DNA of 64,000 nucleotides from an uncultured Pelagibacteraceae bacterium. Lineage in GTDB: Bacteria > Pseudomonadota > Alphaproteobacteria > Pelagibacterales > Pelagibacteraceae. The stretch covers positions 62,001-126,000 of the forward strand of contig CACLHW010000002.1 of NCBI GenBank assembly GCA_902606835.1. The letters are read 5' to 3'. Positions 44,711 through 53,879 of this stretch are shown one piece after another (the stretch's first letter is position 1; every line of letters starts with the position of its first letter). The notes beneath the pieces were generated by a model. The model had not been told where the DNA came from and did no database searches. It worked only from the letters and a program-made list of their open reading frames with translations. The position numbers and the translations under genes were made by a program.

Positions 44711-47164
44711 ATGTTTGCAAAGATATACAAAAATTCAATAATTGAAAAACCAAAATTTACACTTTCAATTCTATTTATCTTATTATTGTGTTTTGGATAT
44801 TTTGCAAAAAATTTTCAACTAGATGCATCCTCAGATACTCTGCTTTTAGAGAATGATCCTGATTTAAAATACTTAAGAGAAGTTAACACTAAATACGGAT
44901 CTAAAGATTTTTTAGTTTTAACTTACACTCCTGAAAAAAGTCTGTTGTCTCCCAAAACTATCGAAAACCTTACAAATCTCAAGAATGATTTATCAAAACT
45001 TAGTTGGGCAAGTAATGTAATAACGATTTTGGATGTTCCTTTATTAAAAAATAACGATGATCCTTTATCTGAAAGGATAAAAAATTTTAAAACTTTATCT
45101 GATAAAGATTCTGATAAAGATAGAGGTTTTAAAGAAATTATAAATAGCCCAATTTACAAAGAGTTTGTAATAAGCAACGATGGTAAAACTAGTGGTATAT
45201 TAGTTTATATAAAGGGTGATAGTAAATTAGCTAAACTCATTAAAACAAAAAATGATTTTTTAGATAAAATATCAAAAAATCAGCTAACATCTGAAGAAAA
45301 AAAAGCCTATAAAAAATTTATTATAGAATATGATAATTATAAAAAATCATACAATCAAAAAAATCATCAAAATATAATTGAAATTAGAAAAATAATTGAA
45401 AAACATCAAACTGAAGCAAAAATTCATTTGGGTGGTATTCCTATGATTGCCGATGATATGATGACGTATATTAAAAATGATATAATTGTATTTGGTGCAG
45501 GGGTATTTCTTTTTATTGTTTTTACACTCTGGTTTGTTTTTAGAAGTTTAGTTTGGGTTTTTATCCCTTTGCTAAGTTGTTTTTTTTCAGTTTCTATAAT
45601 GGTTGGTTTATTAGGACTAGTAGGATGGAAAGTAACTGTAATATCGTCAAATTTTATTGCCTTAATGCTTATTTTAACAATGGCTATGAATATTCACATG
45701 AGTGTCAGGTATCTGCAATTTAAAAAAGACAATCCAAATATTTCAAATAGAGAAGCTATACTATGGACGTCTGGAAAAATGTTTTGGCCAATACTTTATA
45801 CTGTGTTAACTACAATTTGTGCTTTTTTATCTCTTATATTTAGTGAAATAAAACCTATTATTGATTTTGGCTGGATGATGACTGTTGGTCTTCTAGTATC
45901 TTTAACAATAACTTTTACTTTGCTTCCATCTACTTTAAATATTATTGCTAAAAAAACTGTAAAGTATAAAACTGAACAAAAATCAAAAATCACTTCCTTT
46001 TTAAGTAAAGTTGCTCAAAGAAATACTAAAACTATTTTTATATCATCCTTATTTGTTATTCTTGTAAGTATTATTGGAATATCAAAGCTTGAGGTAGAAA
46101 ATAGTTTTATAAATTATTTTGATAAAAAAACTGAAATTTATAAAGGTATGAAATTAATTGATGATAAACTTGGAGGAACTACTCCTCTCGATGTAATTGT
46201 AAAGTTTCCAGATAAAGGCGAAGCAGAAAAAAATGATGATGATTTTGATAGTTGGGATGATGAAGATAAAGATGATGCTAAATATTGGTTTACAAGAAAT
46301 AAGATAGATAAAATTACTGAAATTCATGATTATTTGGATAATTTGCCAGCGGTTGGCAAAGTTATATCTTTTGCATCAATGGTTAGAGTTGCTGAAGATT
46401 TAAATGATGGAAAAAAATTACAAGGTTTAGAAATGGGTGTTTTATATACAAAAATACCAGACTCAATTAAAAAAGAAATAATCGATCCTTATATATCTAT
46501 AAAAAATAATGAAGCAAGAATCAGTTTAAGAGTGTTAGATTCAAAAGAAGACTTAAGAAGGAATGAATTAATAAAAAAGATTAATTATGATTTAGAAAAC
46601 CAATTAGGTTTAAAAAATGAAGAATTTAAATTGGCTGGAGTACTTATTTTATTTAATAATTTATTGCAAAGTTTATTTAAGTCTCAAATATTAACTTTAG
46701 GTGTTGTGATGGCAGGAATTACATTAATGTTTTTAATTTTATTTAGAAATATTACTTTATCTTTAATAGGTGTGGTGCCAAATTTTATGGCTGCTTTTCT
46801 AATTTTAGGTATTATTGGATTACTTGGAATACCATTAGATATGATGACAATTACCATCGCTGCTATAACCATAGGTATAGCTGTAGATAACAGCATTCAT
46901 TATATTTATAGATTTAAAGAAGAGTTTAAGAAAATAAATAATTATAATAAAACCTTGGAAAAATGCCATGATACTGTTGGTGTAGCAATATTAAACACTT
47001 CTATAACAATAGTTTTTGGTTTTTCTATTCTAGTTCTTTCTAATTTTATACCTACTATTTACTTTGGTGTATTTACAGGAATCGCTATGCTTTTAGCTAT
47101 GATTTCAGTTTTAACACTATTGCCAAAATTAATTTTAGTAGTAAAACCATTTGGTAATGTCTGA
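44711..47164 (+). CDS. RND/MMPL-family predicted exporter
   Basis: An 817-residue membrane protein with two repeats, each one membrane helix, a periplasmic loop and five more helices, as in COG1033 exporters related to HpnN. The first repeat has ASSDTLLLENDPDLKYLREV after helix 1, and SRTLAMTxxxxxH-like ALMLILTMAMNIHMSVRYL; the second repeat has the equivalent ITIGIAVDNSIHYIYRFKEE. The second periplasmic loop contains a very acidic run at about 506-525 (EKNDDDFDSWDDEDKDD) not usual in relatives. Substrate is unknown; a lipid cargo is suggested only by family. It overlaps cvpA by 8 bases. Confidence 0.86.
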   Translation: MFAKIYKNSIIEKPKFTLSILFILLLCFGYFAKNFQLDASSDTLLLENDPDLKYLREVNTKYGSKDFLVLTYTPEKSLLSPKTIENLTNLKNDLSKLSWASNVITILDVPLLKNNDDPLSERIKNFKTLSDKDSDKDRGFKEIINSPIYKEFVISNDGKTSGILVYIKGDSKLAKLIKTKNDFLDKISKNQLTSEEKKAYKKFIIEYDNYKKSYNQKNHQNIIEIRKIIEKHQTEAKIHLGGIPMIADDMMTYIKNDIIVFGAGVFLFIVFTLWFVFRSLVWVFIPLLSCFFSVSIMVGLLGLVGWKVTVISSNFIALMLILTMAMNIHMSVRYLQFKKDNPNISNREAILWTSGKMFWPILYTVLTTICAFLSLIFSEIKPIIDFGWMMTVGLLVSLTITFTLLPSTLNIIAKKTVKYKTEQKSKITSFLSKVAQRNTKTIFISSLFVILVSIIGISKLEVENSFINYFDKKTEIYKGMKLIDDKLGGTTPLDVIVKFPDKGEAEKNDDDFDSWDDEDKDDAKYWFTRNKIDKITEIHDYLDNLPAVGKVISFASMVRVAEDLNDGKKLQGLEMGVLYTKIPDSIKKEIIDPYISIKNNEARISLRVLDSKEDLRRNELIKKINYDLENQLGLKNEEFKLAGVLILFNNLLQSLFKSQILTLGVVMAGITLMFLILFRNITLSLIGVVPNFMAAFLILGIIGLLGIPLDMMTITIAAITIGIAVDNSIHYIYRFKEEFKKINNYNKTLEKCHDTVGVAILNTSITIVFGFSILVLSNFIPTIYFGVFTGIAMLLAMISVLTLLPKLILVVKPFGNV

Positions 47165-47705
47165 CACGATAGATTTTATACAAAATAGCATTTCTGCATT
47201 CGATCTTATTGTTTTCCTTGTTATTGTTTATTCAATGGCTACATGTGCTGCAAAAGGTTTTATGATGAGTCTTTTATCATTTTCAAAATGGTTGCTTGCT
47301 TTGGTAATAACAATAATTTTGGTTCCAAAATTAAATCCTTGGATACAAGATTATGTAGAATCAAAGTTTGTTACAGATATTGGCCTTGGTATTTTTATAT
47401 ATATAATTTCACTATTTATAATAATTAATATTGGTAAAGCGATCAGTAGTGCAGTTACATATTCAGGACTGGGCGCAGTTGATAAAAGTTTTGGATTAGT
47501 CTTTGGAATTTTTAAAAGTTATGTAATTTGCGTATGCTTATTTTCATTGCTCAATTGGTTTTATCCACATACAAACTGGCCTATTGAAACCGACGGTACC
47601 TATTCTTTTGAAATAATATATAAAGGTAGTGAGTTTTTAGTTGATGAATTTCCAAACAGCAAAGACTACTACGACCAAACTGAAGAAAAATTAGAAAAAA
47701 TTTAA
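47157..47705 (+). CDS. cvpA: CvpA family membrane protein
   Basis: Inner-membrane protein of the CvpA family (182 residues from the ATG at 47157, MSDTIDFIQNSISAFDL). Four predicted membrane helices, with the conserved DLIVFLVIVYSMATCAAKGFMM-like first segment (here split by the family KGF motif) and GLGAVDKSFGLVFGIFKSY. A TTG two codons upstream is less likely. The family is linked to purF in many bacteria and to envelope stress or biofilm traits in some; the exact role is open. It is directly upstream of purF with no gap, as in E. coli. Confidence 0.92.
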   Translation: MSDTIDFIQNSISAFDLIVFLVIVYSMATCAAKGFMMSLLSFSKWLLALVITIILVPKLNPWIQDYVESKFVTDIGLGIFIYIISLFIIINIGKAISSAVTYSGLGAVDKSFGLVFGIFKSYVICVCLFSLLNWFYPHTNWPIETDGTYSFEIIYKGSEFLVDEFPNSKDYYDQTEEKLEKI

Positions 47706-49139
47706 ATGAGGCAATTAAAAGAAGAATGTGGTGTTTTTGGAATTTTTAACAACAAAGATGCTGCTGCTCTTACAGCTTTAGGTTTACATGCTTTACAACA
47801 TAGAGGACAAGAAGGTTGTGGCATAGTTACATTTGATAATAAAAATTTTTATGCTGAAAGAAGACTAGGTTTAGTTGGAGATAACTTTACTAAAGGAAAA
47901 ATTTTAGAAAAATTACCAGGCGGATATGCTATAGGACATAATCGATACTCTACTTCAGGAAATAATTTAATTAAAAATGTTCAACCTTTCTTTGCAAACT
48001 TGCACACAGGTGGTATTGCTATTGCTCATAATGGAAATTTAAGTAATGCAATACATTTGAGAAAAGAATTGGTTAAAGAGGGATCAATTTTTCAAACTAC
48101 CTCAGATACTGAAACTATAGTTCAGCTTATAGCAAAATCAAAAAGATCAAAAATAATTGATAAGATAATTGAAGCAATTTTCAAAATACAAGGTGGGTAT
48201 GCTTTAACTATTTTTACAAATAAAAAACTTATAGGTGTAAGAGATCCCTTTGGCATTCGTCCCTTAGTAATAGGGAAAATAAACAATTCATATGTTCTGG
48301 CTTCAGAAACTTGTGCGTTTGATATAATTGGAGCAAAATTTGTTAGAGAAGTTGATAATGGAGAAGTAGTTGTTATAAGCGAAAATGGTATAGATAGTTT
48401 CAAACCTTTTCCAAAAATAAAAGAAAGACCATGTATTTTTGAATATATCTATTTTGCAAGACCAGACAGTATTATAAAAAATGTCAGTGTTTACGAATAT
48501 AGAAAAAAATTAGGAGCATCATTAGCAAAGGAATCCCATATTGAGTCAGATTTTATAGTTCCAGTCCCTGACTCTGGGGTTCCAGCTGCAATAGGTTATT
48601 CTGAAGAAGTAAAAAAAAATATTGAGTTAGGAATAATAAGAAATCATTATGTTGGTAGAACTTTTATTGAACCCACTCAACAAATTAGGAGTTTGGGCGT
48701 AAAGTTAAAACATAGCATTAACAAAAGTCTTATTAAAAATAAATCTTTAATTTTAATCGACGACTCTTTAGTAAGAGGAACTACTTCCGTGAAAATTATT
48801 AAAATGCTTTATGAGTTTGGAGCTAAAGAAGTTCATATGCGAATTGCATCTCCTCCTATTAAACACCCCGATTATTATGGTGTAGATACACCAGACAAAA
48901 AAGAATTGCTTGCTTCTAAGCTTGATTTAGAAGGTATGAGAAAATTTATTAATGCAACGACGTTGCGGTTTCTTTCAATTGAAGGGTTATATAAATCCAT
49001 GGGTTATGAGAAAAGAAATTCATCTTATCCTCAATTTACAGATCATTGTTTTACTGGTGAATATCCTGTGGAGCCTGTAGATGCTAATAAAAAAAGTTTT
49101 GAAAAAGAAGGATTATCGTTTTTATCATCAAAATTATAA
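47706..49139 (+). CDS. purF: Amidophosphoribosyltransferase
   Basis: First committed step of purine synthesis, making phosphoribosylamine from PRPP and glutamine. The 477 residues have an N-terminal glutaminase domain whose nucleophile Cys follows a short propeptide (MRQLKEE|CGVFGIF), LHALQHRGQEGCGI and GHNRYSTSG, and a C-terminal phosphoribosyltransferase domain with VPVPDSGVPAAIGYS and the PRPP loop LILIDDSLVRGTTS. The propeptide implies autocatalytic processing. It follows cvpA directly. Confidence 0.97.
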   Translation: MRQLKEECGVFGIFNNKDAAALTALGLHALQHRGQEGCGIVTFDNKNFYAERRLGLVGDNFTKGKILEKLPGGYAIGHNRYSTSGNNLIKNVQPFFANLHTGGIAIAHNGNLSNAIHLRKELVKEGSIFQTTSDTETIVQLIAKSKRSKIIDKIIEAIFKIQGGYALTIFTNKKLIGVRDPFGIRPLVIGKINNSYVLASETCAFDIIGAKFVREVDNGEVVVISENGIDSFKPFPKIKERPCIFEYIYFARPDSIIKNVSVYEYRKKLGASLAKESHIESDFIVPVPDSGVPAAIGYSEEVKKNIELGIIRNHYVGRTFIEPTQQIRSLGVKLKHSINKSLIKNKSLILIDDSLVRGTTSVKIIKMLYEFGAKEVHMRIASPPIKHPDYYGVDTPDKKELLASKLDLEGMRKFINATTLRFLSIEGLYKSMGYEKRNSSYPQFTDHCFTGEYPVEPVDANKKSFEKEGLSFLSSKL

Positions 49140-49142
49140 TTT

Positions 49143-50177
49143 ATGAAAAAACAAAAGAATATAAATGAAAGGAGCTTGTTTAAAAAAATTTTTATTAAAT
49201 TGTGTAGAATTTTTGGATATGAAATAATTGATCAAAGTACTTTTTTTGTTCCCACGCAAAATAAATCCCTAGGCGAAAATTTAAATATACAAGGAAAAAA
49301 GTCAATTAATCTTCCCTTGGGTGAAACTAAAATTTCACGTAAAATAAATTCTTTATCAATAATTTTTAGATCTTGCACAAGTGTTAACATGTTGACACAA
49401 ACCAAAAAACGTTTGTTTGATAAAAATAAATCAGAATATACTTTTAGATCTTTAAACTCTATTATTACTTCATTAAACCAAGCTAAAAAATCATTCCCTA
49501 ATATTAATTTTGATATGTTTGTTATTGATCACAATTCAAAAAAAGAAGATATAGAGCAAATTAAAAAGCAACTTAATACAGCAGATTTAAAATACACTAT
49601 AACATCTCTTAACGTTAATGAATTTTCAAATAAAATAAAAAAAGTTAATGCTAAAAATGAAAACGTAACAATGAATCAAATATCTAATATGTCAAATATT
49701 CATAAATCTTTATTAACTGCAAAAAATCAATGCAATGACTTAATTTATTTTGTTGAAGATGACTATCTTCATTCTCAAGACTCTATTACTGAAATGATAC
49801 TTACATATGAACGTATAGCTTCTCAACTTGGAAGAGAGTTAATTCTTTGTCCTGCGGATTATCCCTATCTTTATACAAAAATAGATTCTACTGAAATATT
49901 TTTAGGTTCAAATAAACATTGGAGAAAAGTTGAAGAAACTTTATGTACTTTTTTTACAAGCAAAATTATTGTTGAAAAATATTGGAATAAACTAATTTCT
50001 ATGTGCCAATTTGAGCATTATCCATTTGAACAACCTCTTCATGAAATTTATAAATCTGAATATTGTTTATCACCAATTCCCTCGTTAGTGCTTCATTGCA
50101 CCAATATAAACTCAATTTTTGGCCTTTCGCCTAATATAGATTGGGAGAAAATTTGGGAAGATAATAAAAATTTTTAA
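49143..50177 (+). CDS. Glycosyltransferase-like protein of unknown substrate
   Basis: A 344-residue protein that I cannot place in a named family. The first 90 residues are basic and variable. From about residue 95 it looks like a GT-A fold: a LNSIITSLNQAKKSFPNINFDMFVIDHNS segment in two halves (nucleotide-sugar beta strand ending in Asp) and YFVEDDYLHSQDS around 197-209, where EDD could serve as the metal-binding DxD-type motif. No membrane helix or signal peptide is evident. It follows purF after 3 bases and ends at a strong bidirectional terminator. A surface-sugar transferase is a reasonable but unproven reading. Confidence 0.6.
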   Translation: MKKQKNINERSLFKKIFIKLCRIFGYEIIDQSTFFVPTQNKSLGENLNIQGKKSINLPLGETKISRKINSLSIIFRSCTSVNMLTQTKKRLFDKNKSEYTFRSLNSIITSLNQAKKSFPNINFDMFVIDHNSKKEDIEQIKKQLNTADLKYTITSLNVNEFSNKIKKVNAKNENVTMNQISNMSNIHKSLLTAKNQCNDLIYFVEDDYLHSQDSITEMILTYERIASQLGRELILCPADYPYLYTKIDSTEIFLGSNKHWRKVEETLCTFFTSKIIVEKYWNKLISMCQFEHYPFEQPLHEIYKSEYCLSPIPSLVLHCTNINSIFGLSPNIDWEKIWEDNKNF

Positions 50178-50190
50178 ACAAGTTAAATAC

Positions 50191-50230
50191 AAAACAGCCT
50201 TTATTACTATTAATGTATAAAGGCTGTTTT
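50191..50230. terminator. Bidirectional intrinsic terminator
   Basis: A perfect 14-base-pair inverted repeat: AAAACAGCCTTTAT (50191-50204), 12-base loop, ATAAAGGCTGTTTT (50217-50230). Each arm ends in TTTT when read outward, so it can stop transcription from the plus-strand purF group and from minus-strand hupB. It is the only strong hairpin I found between convergent genes in the window. Confidence 0.85.
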
Positions 50231-50236
50231 ATACTG

Positions 50237-50512
50237 TTATTTATTAAACATTTCTTTCAATGCTTTAGCTGGCAAGAACTTCACTTTTTGAGATGCAGCA
50301 ATCTGTATCTGCTCCCCAGTTCTAGGATTTCTCCCTACTCGAGCCTTTCTTTTTGCCACTTTATAAGTGCCAAAACCTGCAATTTTAACCTGCTCGTCAC
50401 CTTTTAAGCAGTTTAAAATAATCTCAGTAATTCCATCAAATTGACGTTCAGCGTCAGCTTTGCTGAGATTCATTGAAGATGATATTTTAGCTACTAGTTG
50501 TTTTTTGTTCAT
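50237..50512 (-). CDS. hupB: HU-family DNA-binding protein
   Basis: Small nucleoid protein that bends DNA. The 91 residues start MNKKQLVAKISSSMNLSKADAERQ and contain the signature GFGTYKVAKRKARVGRNPRTGEQI on the DNA-binding arms (IAGFGTYKV, RVGRNPRTGEQI), ending in VKFLPAKALKEM. It is a stand-alone gene between a bidirectional terminator and its own 166-base upstream region. HU versus IHF subunit: the helical start and arm sequence fit HU. Confidence 0.96.
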   Translation of the reverse strand: MNKKQLVAKISSSMNLSKADAERQFDGITEIILNCLKGDEQVKIAGFGTYKVAKRKARVGRNPRTGEQIQIAASQKVKFLPAKALKEMFNK

Positions 50513-50622
50513 TTTAGACCCTTTTATGTGGTTTTTTTAACTTTTCCCATAAATACTAGGAAAATCAATGTTTTTTTTGGTATATTTTAAAGATATCAAC
50601 ACAATATATAGTACATACTTTT

Positions 50623-50648
50623 AAAAAGCTTGATTTTATTGGCTTTTT
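50623..50648 (-). terminator. Possible weak terminator after rseP
   Basis: Reading the minus strand after rseP (stop at 50679), AAAAAGC (50642-50648) pairs with GCTTTTT (50623-50629) around a 12-base loop, the 3' arm ending in a T tract. The stem is 7 pairs with only two G-C pairs, so strength is doubtful. The rest of 50513-50678 must hold the hupB promoter; I see no clear -35/-10 pair there. Confidence 0.35.
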
Positions 50649-50678
50649 TGACATTTAAGGACTTTGGATAAGATATAA

Positions 50679-51788
50679 CTAAAATAATCCTAAATCCTTT
50701 AAATCATTAAAAGTTACGAAAAACATTAAAGAAAATAGAAGAAATAAACCGATTCGAAAAAACCCTTCTTGGGTTTTTTGACCTAACGGCCTACCTAAAA
50801 TTTTTTCAATTAAATAAAACATTAAATGTCCTCCGTCTAACATTGGTATTGGAAATAAATTGATTAGACCTAGACTTATTGAAATATAGGCCATTATACT
50901 AAAAAAGGGTATTACACCATATTCTGCTACCTGCCCTGTTATTTTTGCTATTCTTATTGGTCCACCCAATTGAGACGTGTCAGCAGATCCAACGATCATT
51001 TTACCCAAATAATTAAGTGATGTAACGCTTACAAACCAAACTTCTTTAAATGAGTAATATAGGGCTTTGCTTGGTCCAAGGGGTTGTTTCTGAAACTCCT
51101 TATTAAGAGGAGGCGATAATTTTATTCCTATTACTCTTTTTTTTGCAGAATTTCCAAGAGAATCTTTGCCATCAATTAATTTAGGTTTAACTATCAATGA
51201 TATTTCTTTGTCGTTTCTTATTAGCAAAAATTTGATAGTTTCAGAAGTAGATACATTTATGAGAGTTGGAACTTCTAAAAGACTTTCAACTTTTTTATTA
51301 TTTATTGATATAATTTTGTCATTTTTTTGCATGCCAGCTATAAAGGCTGGGCTATCCTTTTGCACTTCTTCAATAATTGCAGGCGTCATATCTTTACCAG
51401 AAATCATATTAATAATAGTAAAAATTAAGATGGCTAAAACAAAATTTGCTAATGGACCAGCAGCAACGATAATGCTTCTTTGATAAATCGGTTTTAATAT
51501 AAATAATTTATTTCTTTCTTCATCTTTATATTTTTGAATTATTTCTTGCTGTTCAGATTGGCTAAAAACATTTCTGTCCCCAAAAAATTTTACATATCCT
51601 CCTAAAGGAATCCAACAAATTTTCCAACGAGTGCCAGATTTATCGTTCCAACCAAAAATTTCTTTTCCAAATCCAATGGAAAAATCTGTAATTCCTACAC
51701 CAAACTTTTTTGCAAAATAATAGTGACCATACTCATGGATAAATACAACTATGGTAATTAAAATAAGAAATGGAATTATATAGTTCAT
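50679..51788 (-). CDS. rseP: Site-2 intramembrane metalloprotease RseP
   Basis: Zinc protease that cleaves transmembrane anchors, typically anti-sigma factors or remnant signal peptides. The start is the ATG at 51786-51788 (MNYIIPFLILITIVVFIHEYGHY), which forms an ATGA overlap with the preceding stop; a TTG two codons earlier is disfavoured. Of 369 residues, HEYGH carries the zinc His/Glu, one PDZ domain spans about 125-205, and the third zinc ligand is in LFPIPMLDGGH. Most gamma-proteobacterial homologues have two PDZ domains. Usual neighbours dxr and bamA are absent here; instead it follows a rhomboid protease and thiV. Confidence 0.93.
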   Translation of the reverse strand: MNYIIPFLILITIVVFIHEYGHYYFAKKFGVGITDFSIGFGKEIFGWNDKSGTRWKICWIPLGGYVKFFGDRNVFSQSEQQEIIQKYKDEERNKLFILKPIYQRSIIVAAGPLANFVLAILIFTIINMISGKDMTPAIIEEVQKDSPAFIAGMQKNDKIISINNKKVESLLEVPTLINVSTSETIKFLLIRNDKEISLIVKPKLIDGKDSLGNSAKKRVIGIKLSPPLNKEFQKQPLGPSKALYYSFKEVWFVSVTSLNYLGKMIVGSADTSQLGGPIRIAKITGQVAEYGVIPFFSIMAYISISLGLINLFPIPMLDGGHLMFYLIEKILGRPLGQKTQEGFFRIGLFLLFSLMFFVTFNDLKDLGLF

Positions 51789-52471
51789 CCCCAAGGGCCC
51801 TTTACAATTTTACTTTTTTTATTATTTTTTTTATTAAAAAACAATATTAAAATCATCCCTGAAACAAAGCCTCCTATGTGGGCAGCATACGCTACTCCTC
51901 CACCGGTTGAAATAAATTGAAGTATAAACCAAAATCCTAAAACATATAAAGCTCTTATTTTTATTAACTGGCTAAAAAAGCCAAAAGGAATTAATACTAA
52001 AACTTTCGCATTGGGATGATTAATTAAGTAAGCACCGAGGACTCCTCCAATTGCACCGCTAGCACCCACCATTGGAATTTGTGATTGAGTATCAACAAAG
52101 ACTTGTGTCATTGCTGCTCCTACACCTGACAAAATATAAAAAATAATAAATTTTTTCGGTCCAAGATTGTCTTCAATATTATCAGCAAAAATCCACATAT
52201 AAAGCATATTCCCAATTAAATGCATAAAACCACCATGCATAAACATAGATGTAAAAATAGTTATGAAAGCGGGCACGACATAAAGATCCATTGGTAGTTG
52301 ATTATGTCCCATTAAAACTGATGGAATTAATCCATAAGAATAAAAAAGCTGTCCAGTTTTGTATGATTGAGAACTTAACTGAATTAGAAAAATTAATACA
52401 CAGGCTCCAATTAAAAAATAAGTAACTACTGGTTTGCCTGAAGTAGGATTATCATCTTTTAAAGGAATCAT
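51785..52471 (-). CDS. Rhomboid-family intramembrane serine protease
   Basis: Polytopic protein of 228 residues with about six to seven membrane helices. The catalytic serine is in VGASGAIGGVLGAYLI (GxSG motif) and the catalytic His in YAAHIGGFVSGMIL; the family loop MHGGFMHLIGNMLYMWIF contains the conserved HxxxN. The ATG lies 20 bases inside thiV and the stop overlaps rseP, so all three are translationally linked. Substrates are unknown. The C-terminus is a Lys/Asn-rich cytosolic tail. Confidence 0.93.
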   Translation of the reverse strand: MIPLKDDNPTSGKPVVTYFLIGACVLIFLIQLSSQSYKTGQLFYSYGLIPSVLMGHNQLPMDLYVVPAFITIFTSMFMHGGFMHLIGNMLYMWIFADNIEDNLGPKKFIIFYILSGVGAAMTQVFVDTQSQIPMVGASGAIGGVLGAYLINHPNAKVLVLIPFGFFSQLIKIRALYVLGFWFILQFISTGGGVAYAAHIGGFVSGMILILFFNKKNNKKSKIVKGPWG

Positions 52472-53879
52472 AACTCATTATAACAATTACTGGACTAAGT
52501 GTTGCTAATAAAAAAGACCAGAATAGCAATGAACTAGATATAATTTGAGGAAATAAATCAAATGGCAATATTGTCCCCACTAAAATACTCTTAGAAAAAT
52601 CAAAGCTTGGAAAAAGTAAAATACCCACAAATAAACCTGTTATAATGGATATTATTAAATCTTTTTCTTTTAAATTTTTTTTATAAAAACCATAAAAAAC
52701 TGGAAAAACTGCCGCACAACATAAAAGATCAGCTAGTAAAAATAAATATAAAATACTAAATCCTTTTGATGCTACAAATAAAGCGATAATTGATAGGAAA
52801 ATAACTAAAGTATTTGGAGATTTTAAATTTTTATTTATTTTTTTTCCGTCAACCACAATTAAACTTGAAATGGCATTTAACAATGTATCAATTGTACTAA
52901 TCGTTAAAGATATTACCAAAATAATTATTGCTATATACAGAAATTCTGATTTGTCTATTAATAATATAGAAAAAAAAGCCAAGTCAGGATTTACTTTATT
53001 ATCAATAGAAATTGCAATTATACCTGTAATTCCCATAAAAAAGACAATAGGAATAATTATTAAAAAAGATAGCTTAAGACTTTTATTCAATACTTCGTAA
53101 TTTTTTGCTGCAAAAACTCTCTGCCAATTACCTTGGTGAAAAAGGTTTGTAGCGGCTACCGCTATGAAAAAAGTTATTCCTGCTGTGTAGTTAGGAATAT
53201 ATTTACTGCTTAATAAATTGCCAGAATTATTCGTGATATCTTGATAAGATATAAAATCAAAATTAAATATTTTGTTCATGCAATATAATAATAAAATTAT
53301 AACAATTAAAAATTGAAAGTTATCAGTAAGTATTGAAGCTCTTAGTCCTCCATACAAAGTATAAACTAAAGTGGTTGCTATTACTAAAGTTGCAGTTATC
53401 CATAATGCTGTACCAGAGATATAATTTATTAACATTGCCACTGCAGTTATCTCTGCACATAAAAAAATAAACATATAAAAAACACTTAATAAAATTATAA
53501 ATTTAAATAAATTTCTGCCTATTTTGTGAAAAATAAATTGGGTAAACGTAATTCCTGTGGGAAAATTTTTTCTTATTTTTTTTCCTAAATAAACTAGGAC
53601 TATCATTGGAAATGCAGTTCCTAGAGAATATCCAATTACTGACCCTATTCCACCCCATGTTGCTGCTGAAGAGGGACCAAATAATATCCACGATCCTAAG
53701 GCCGAAGCAACTAGACTAGTAGTTAAAGATAATGTTCCTATCTTCCTTCCGGCGGTAAGGTAATTTGAATATCCGCGATATTTTCTAGAATAAAAAATAC
53801 CTATAACAGCAAACAATAAACTTGTTAATAGAACTAATATTAAAGCTGCATTCTGATTTATAAAATATAATTGTTCCAA
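52452..53879 (-). CDS. thiV: Sodium:solute symporter, candidate thiamine-pyrimidine (HMP) transporter ThiV
   Basis: SSS-family transporter of 475 residues with about 13 membrane helices; SRKYRGYSNYLTAGRKIG precedes the core helix with TSLVASALGSWILFGPSSAA, and YGGLRASILTDNFQF is a family signature. A TPP riboswitch abuts its start, so the substrate should be thiamine-related. In SAR11, which lacks thiC, the equivalent gene is the proposed importer of 4-amino-5-hydroxymethyl-2-methylpyrimidine. Start: TTG at 53877-53879, lying just after GAGGGAG of the aptamer; no ATG is available for over 100 codons. TTG and the close RBS hint at translational control. Overlaps the rhomboid gene by 20 bases. 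Confidence 0.88.
   Translation of the reverse strand: MEQLYFINQNAALILVLLTSLLFAVIGIFYSRKYRGYSNYLTAGRKIGTLSLTTSLVASALGSWILFGPSSAATWGGIGSVIGYSLGTAFPMIVLVYLGKKIRKNFPTGITFTQFIFHKIGRNLFKFIILLSVFYMFIFLCAEITAVAMLINYISGTALWITATLVIATTLVYTLYGGLRASILTDNFQFLIVIILLLYCMNKIFNFDFISYQDITNNSGNLLSSKYIPNYTAGITFFIAVAATNLFHQGNWQRVFAAKNYEVLNKSLKLSFLIIIPIVFFMGITGIIAISIDNKVNPDLAFFSILLIDKSEFLYIAIIILVISLTISTIDTLLNAISSLIVVDGKKINKNLKSPNTLVIFLSIIALFVASKGFSILYLFLLADLLCCAAVFPVFYGFYKKNLKEKDLIISIITGLFVGILLFPSFDFSKSILVGTILPFDLFPQIISSSLLFWSFLLATLSPVIVIMSYDSFKR

Noticed and set aside
50213-50407. Plus-strand open frame of 64 codons opposite hupB
   Set aside because: It overlaps the terminator hairpin and the hupB coding sequence on the other strand; HU signatures are unmistakable on the minus strand.
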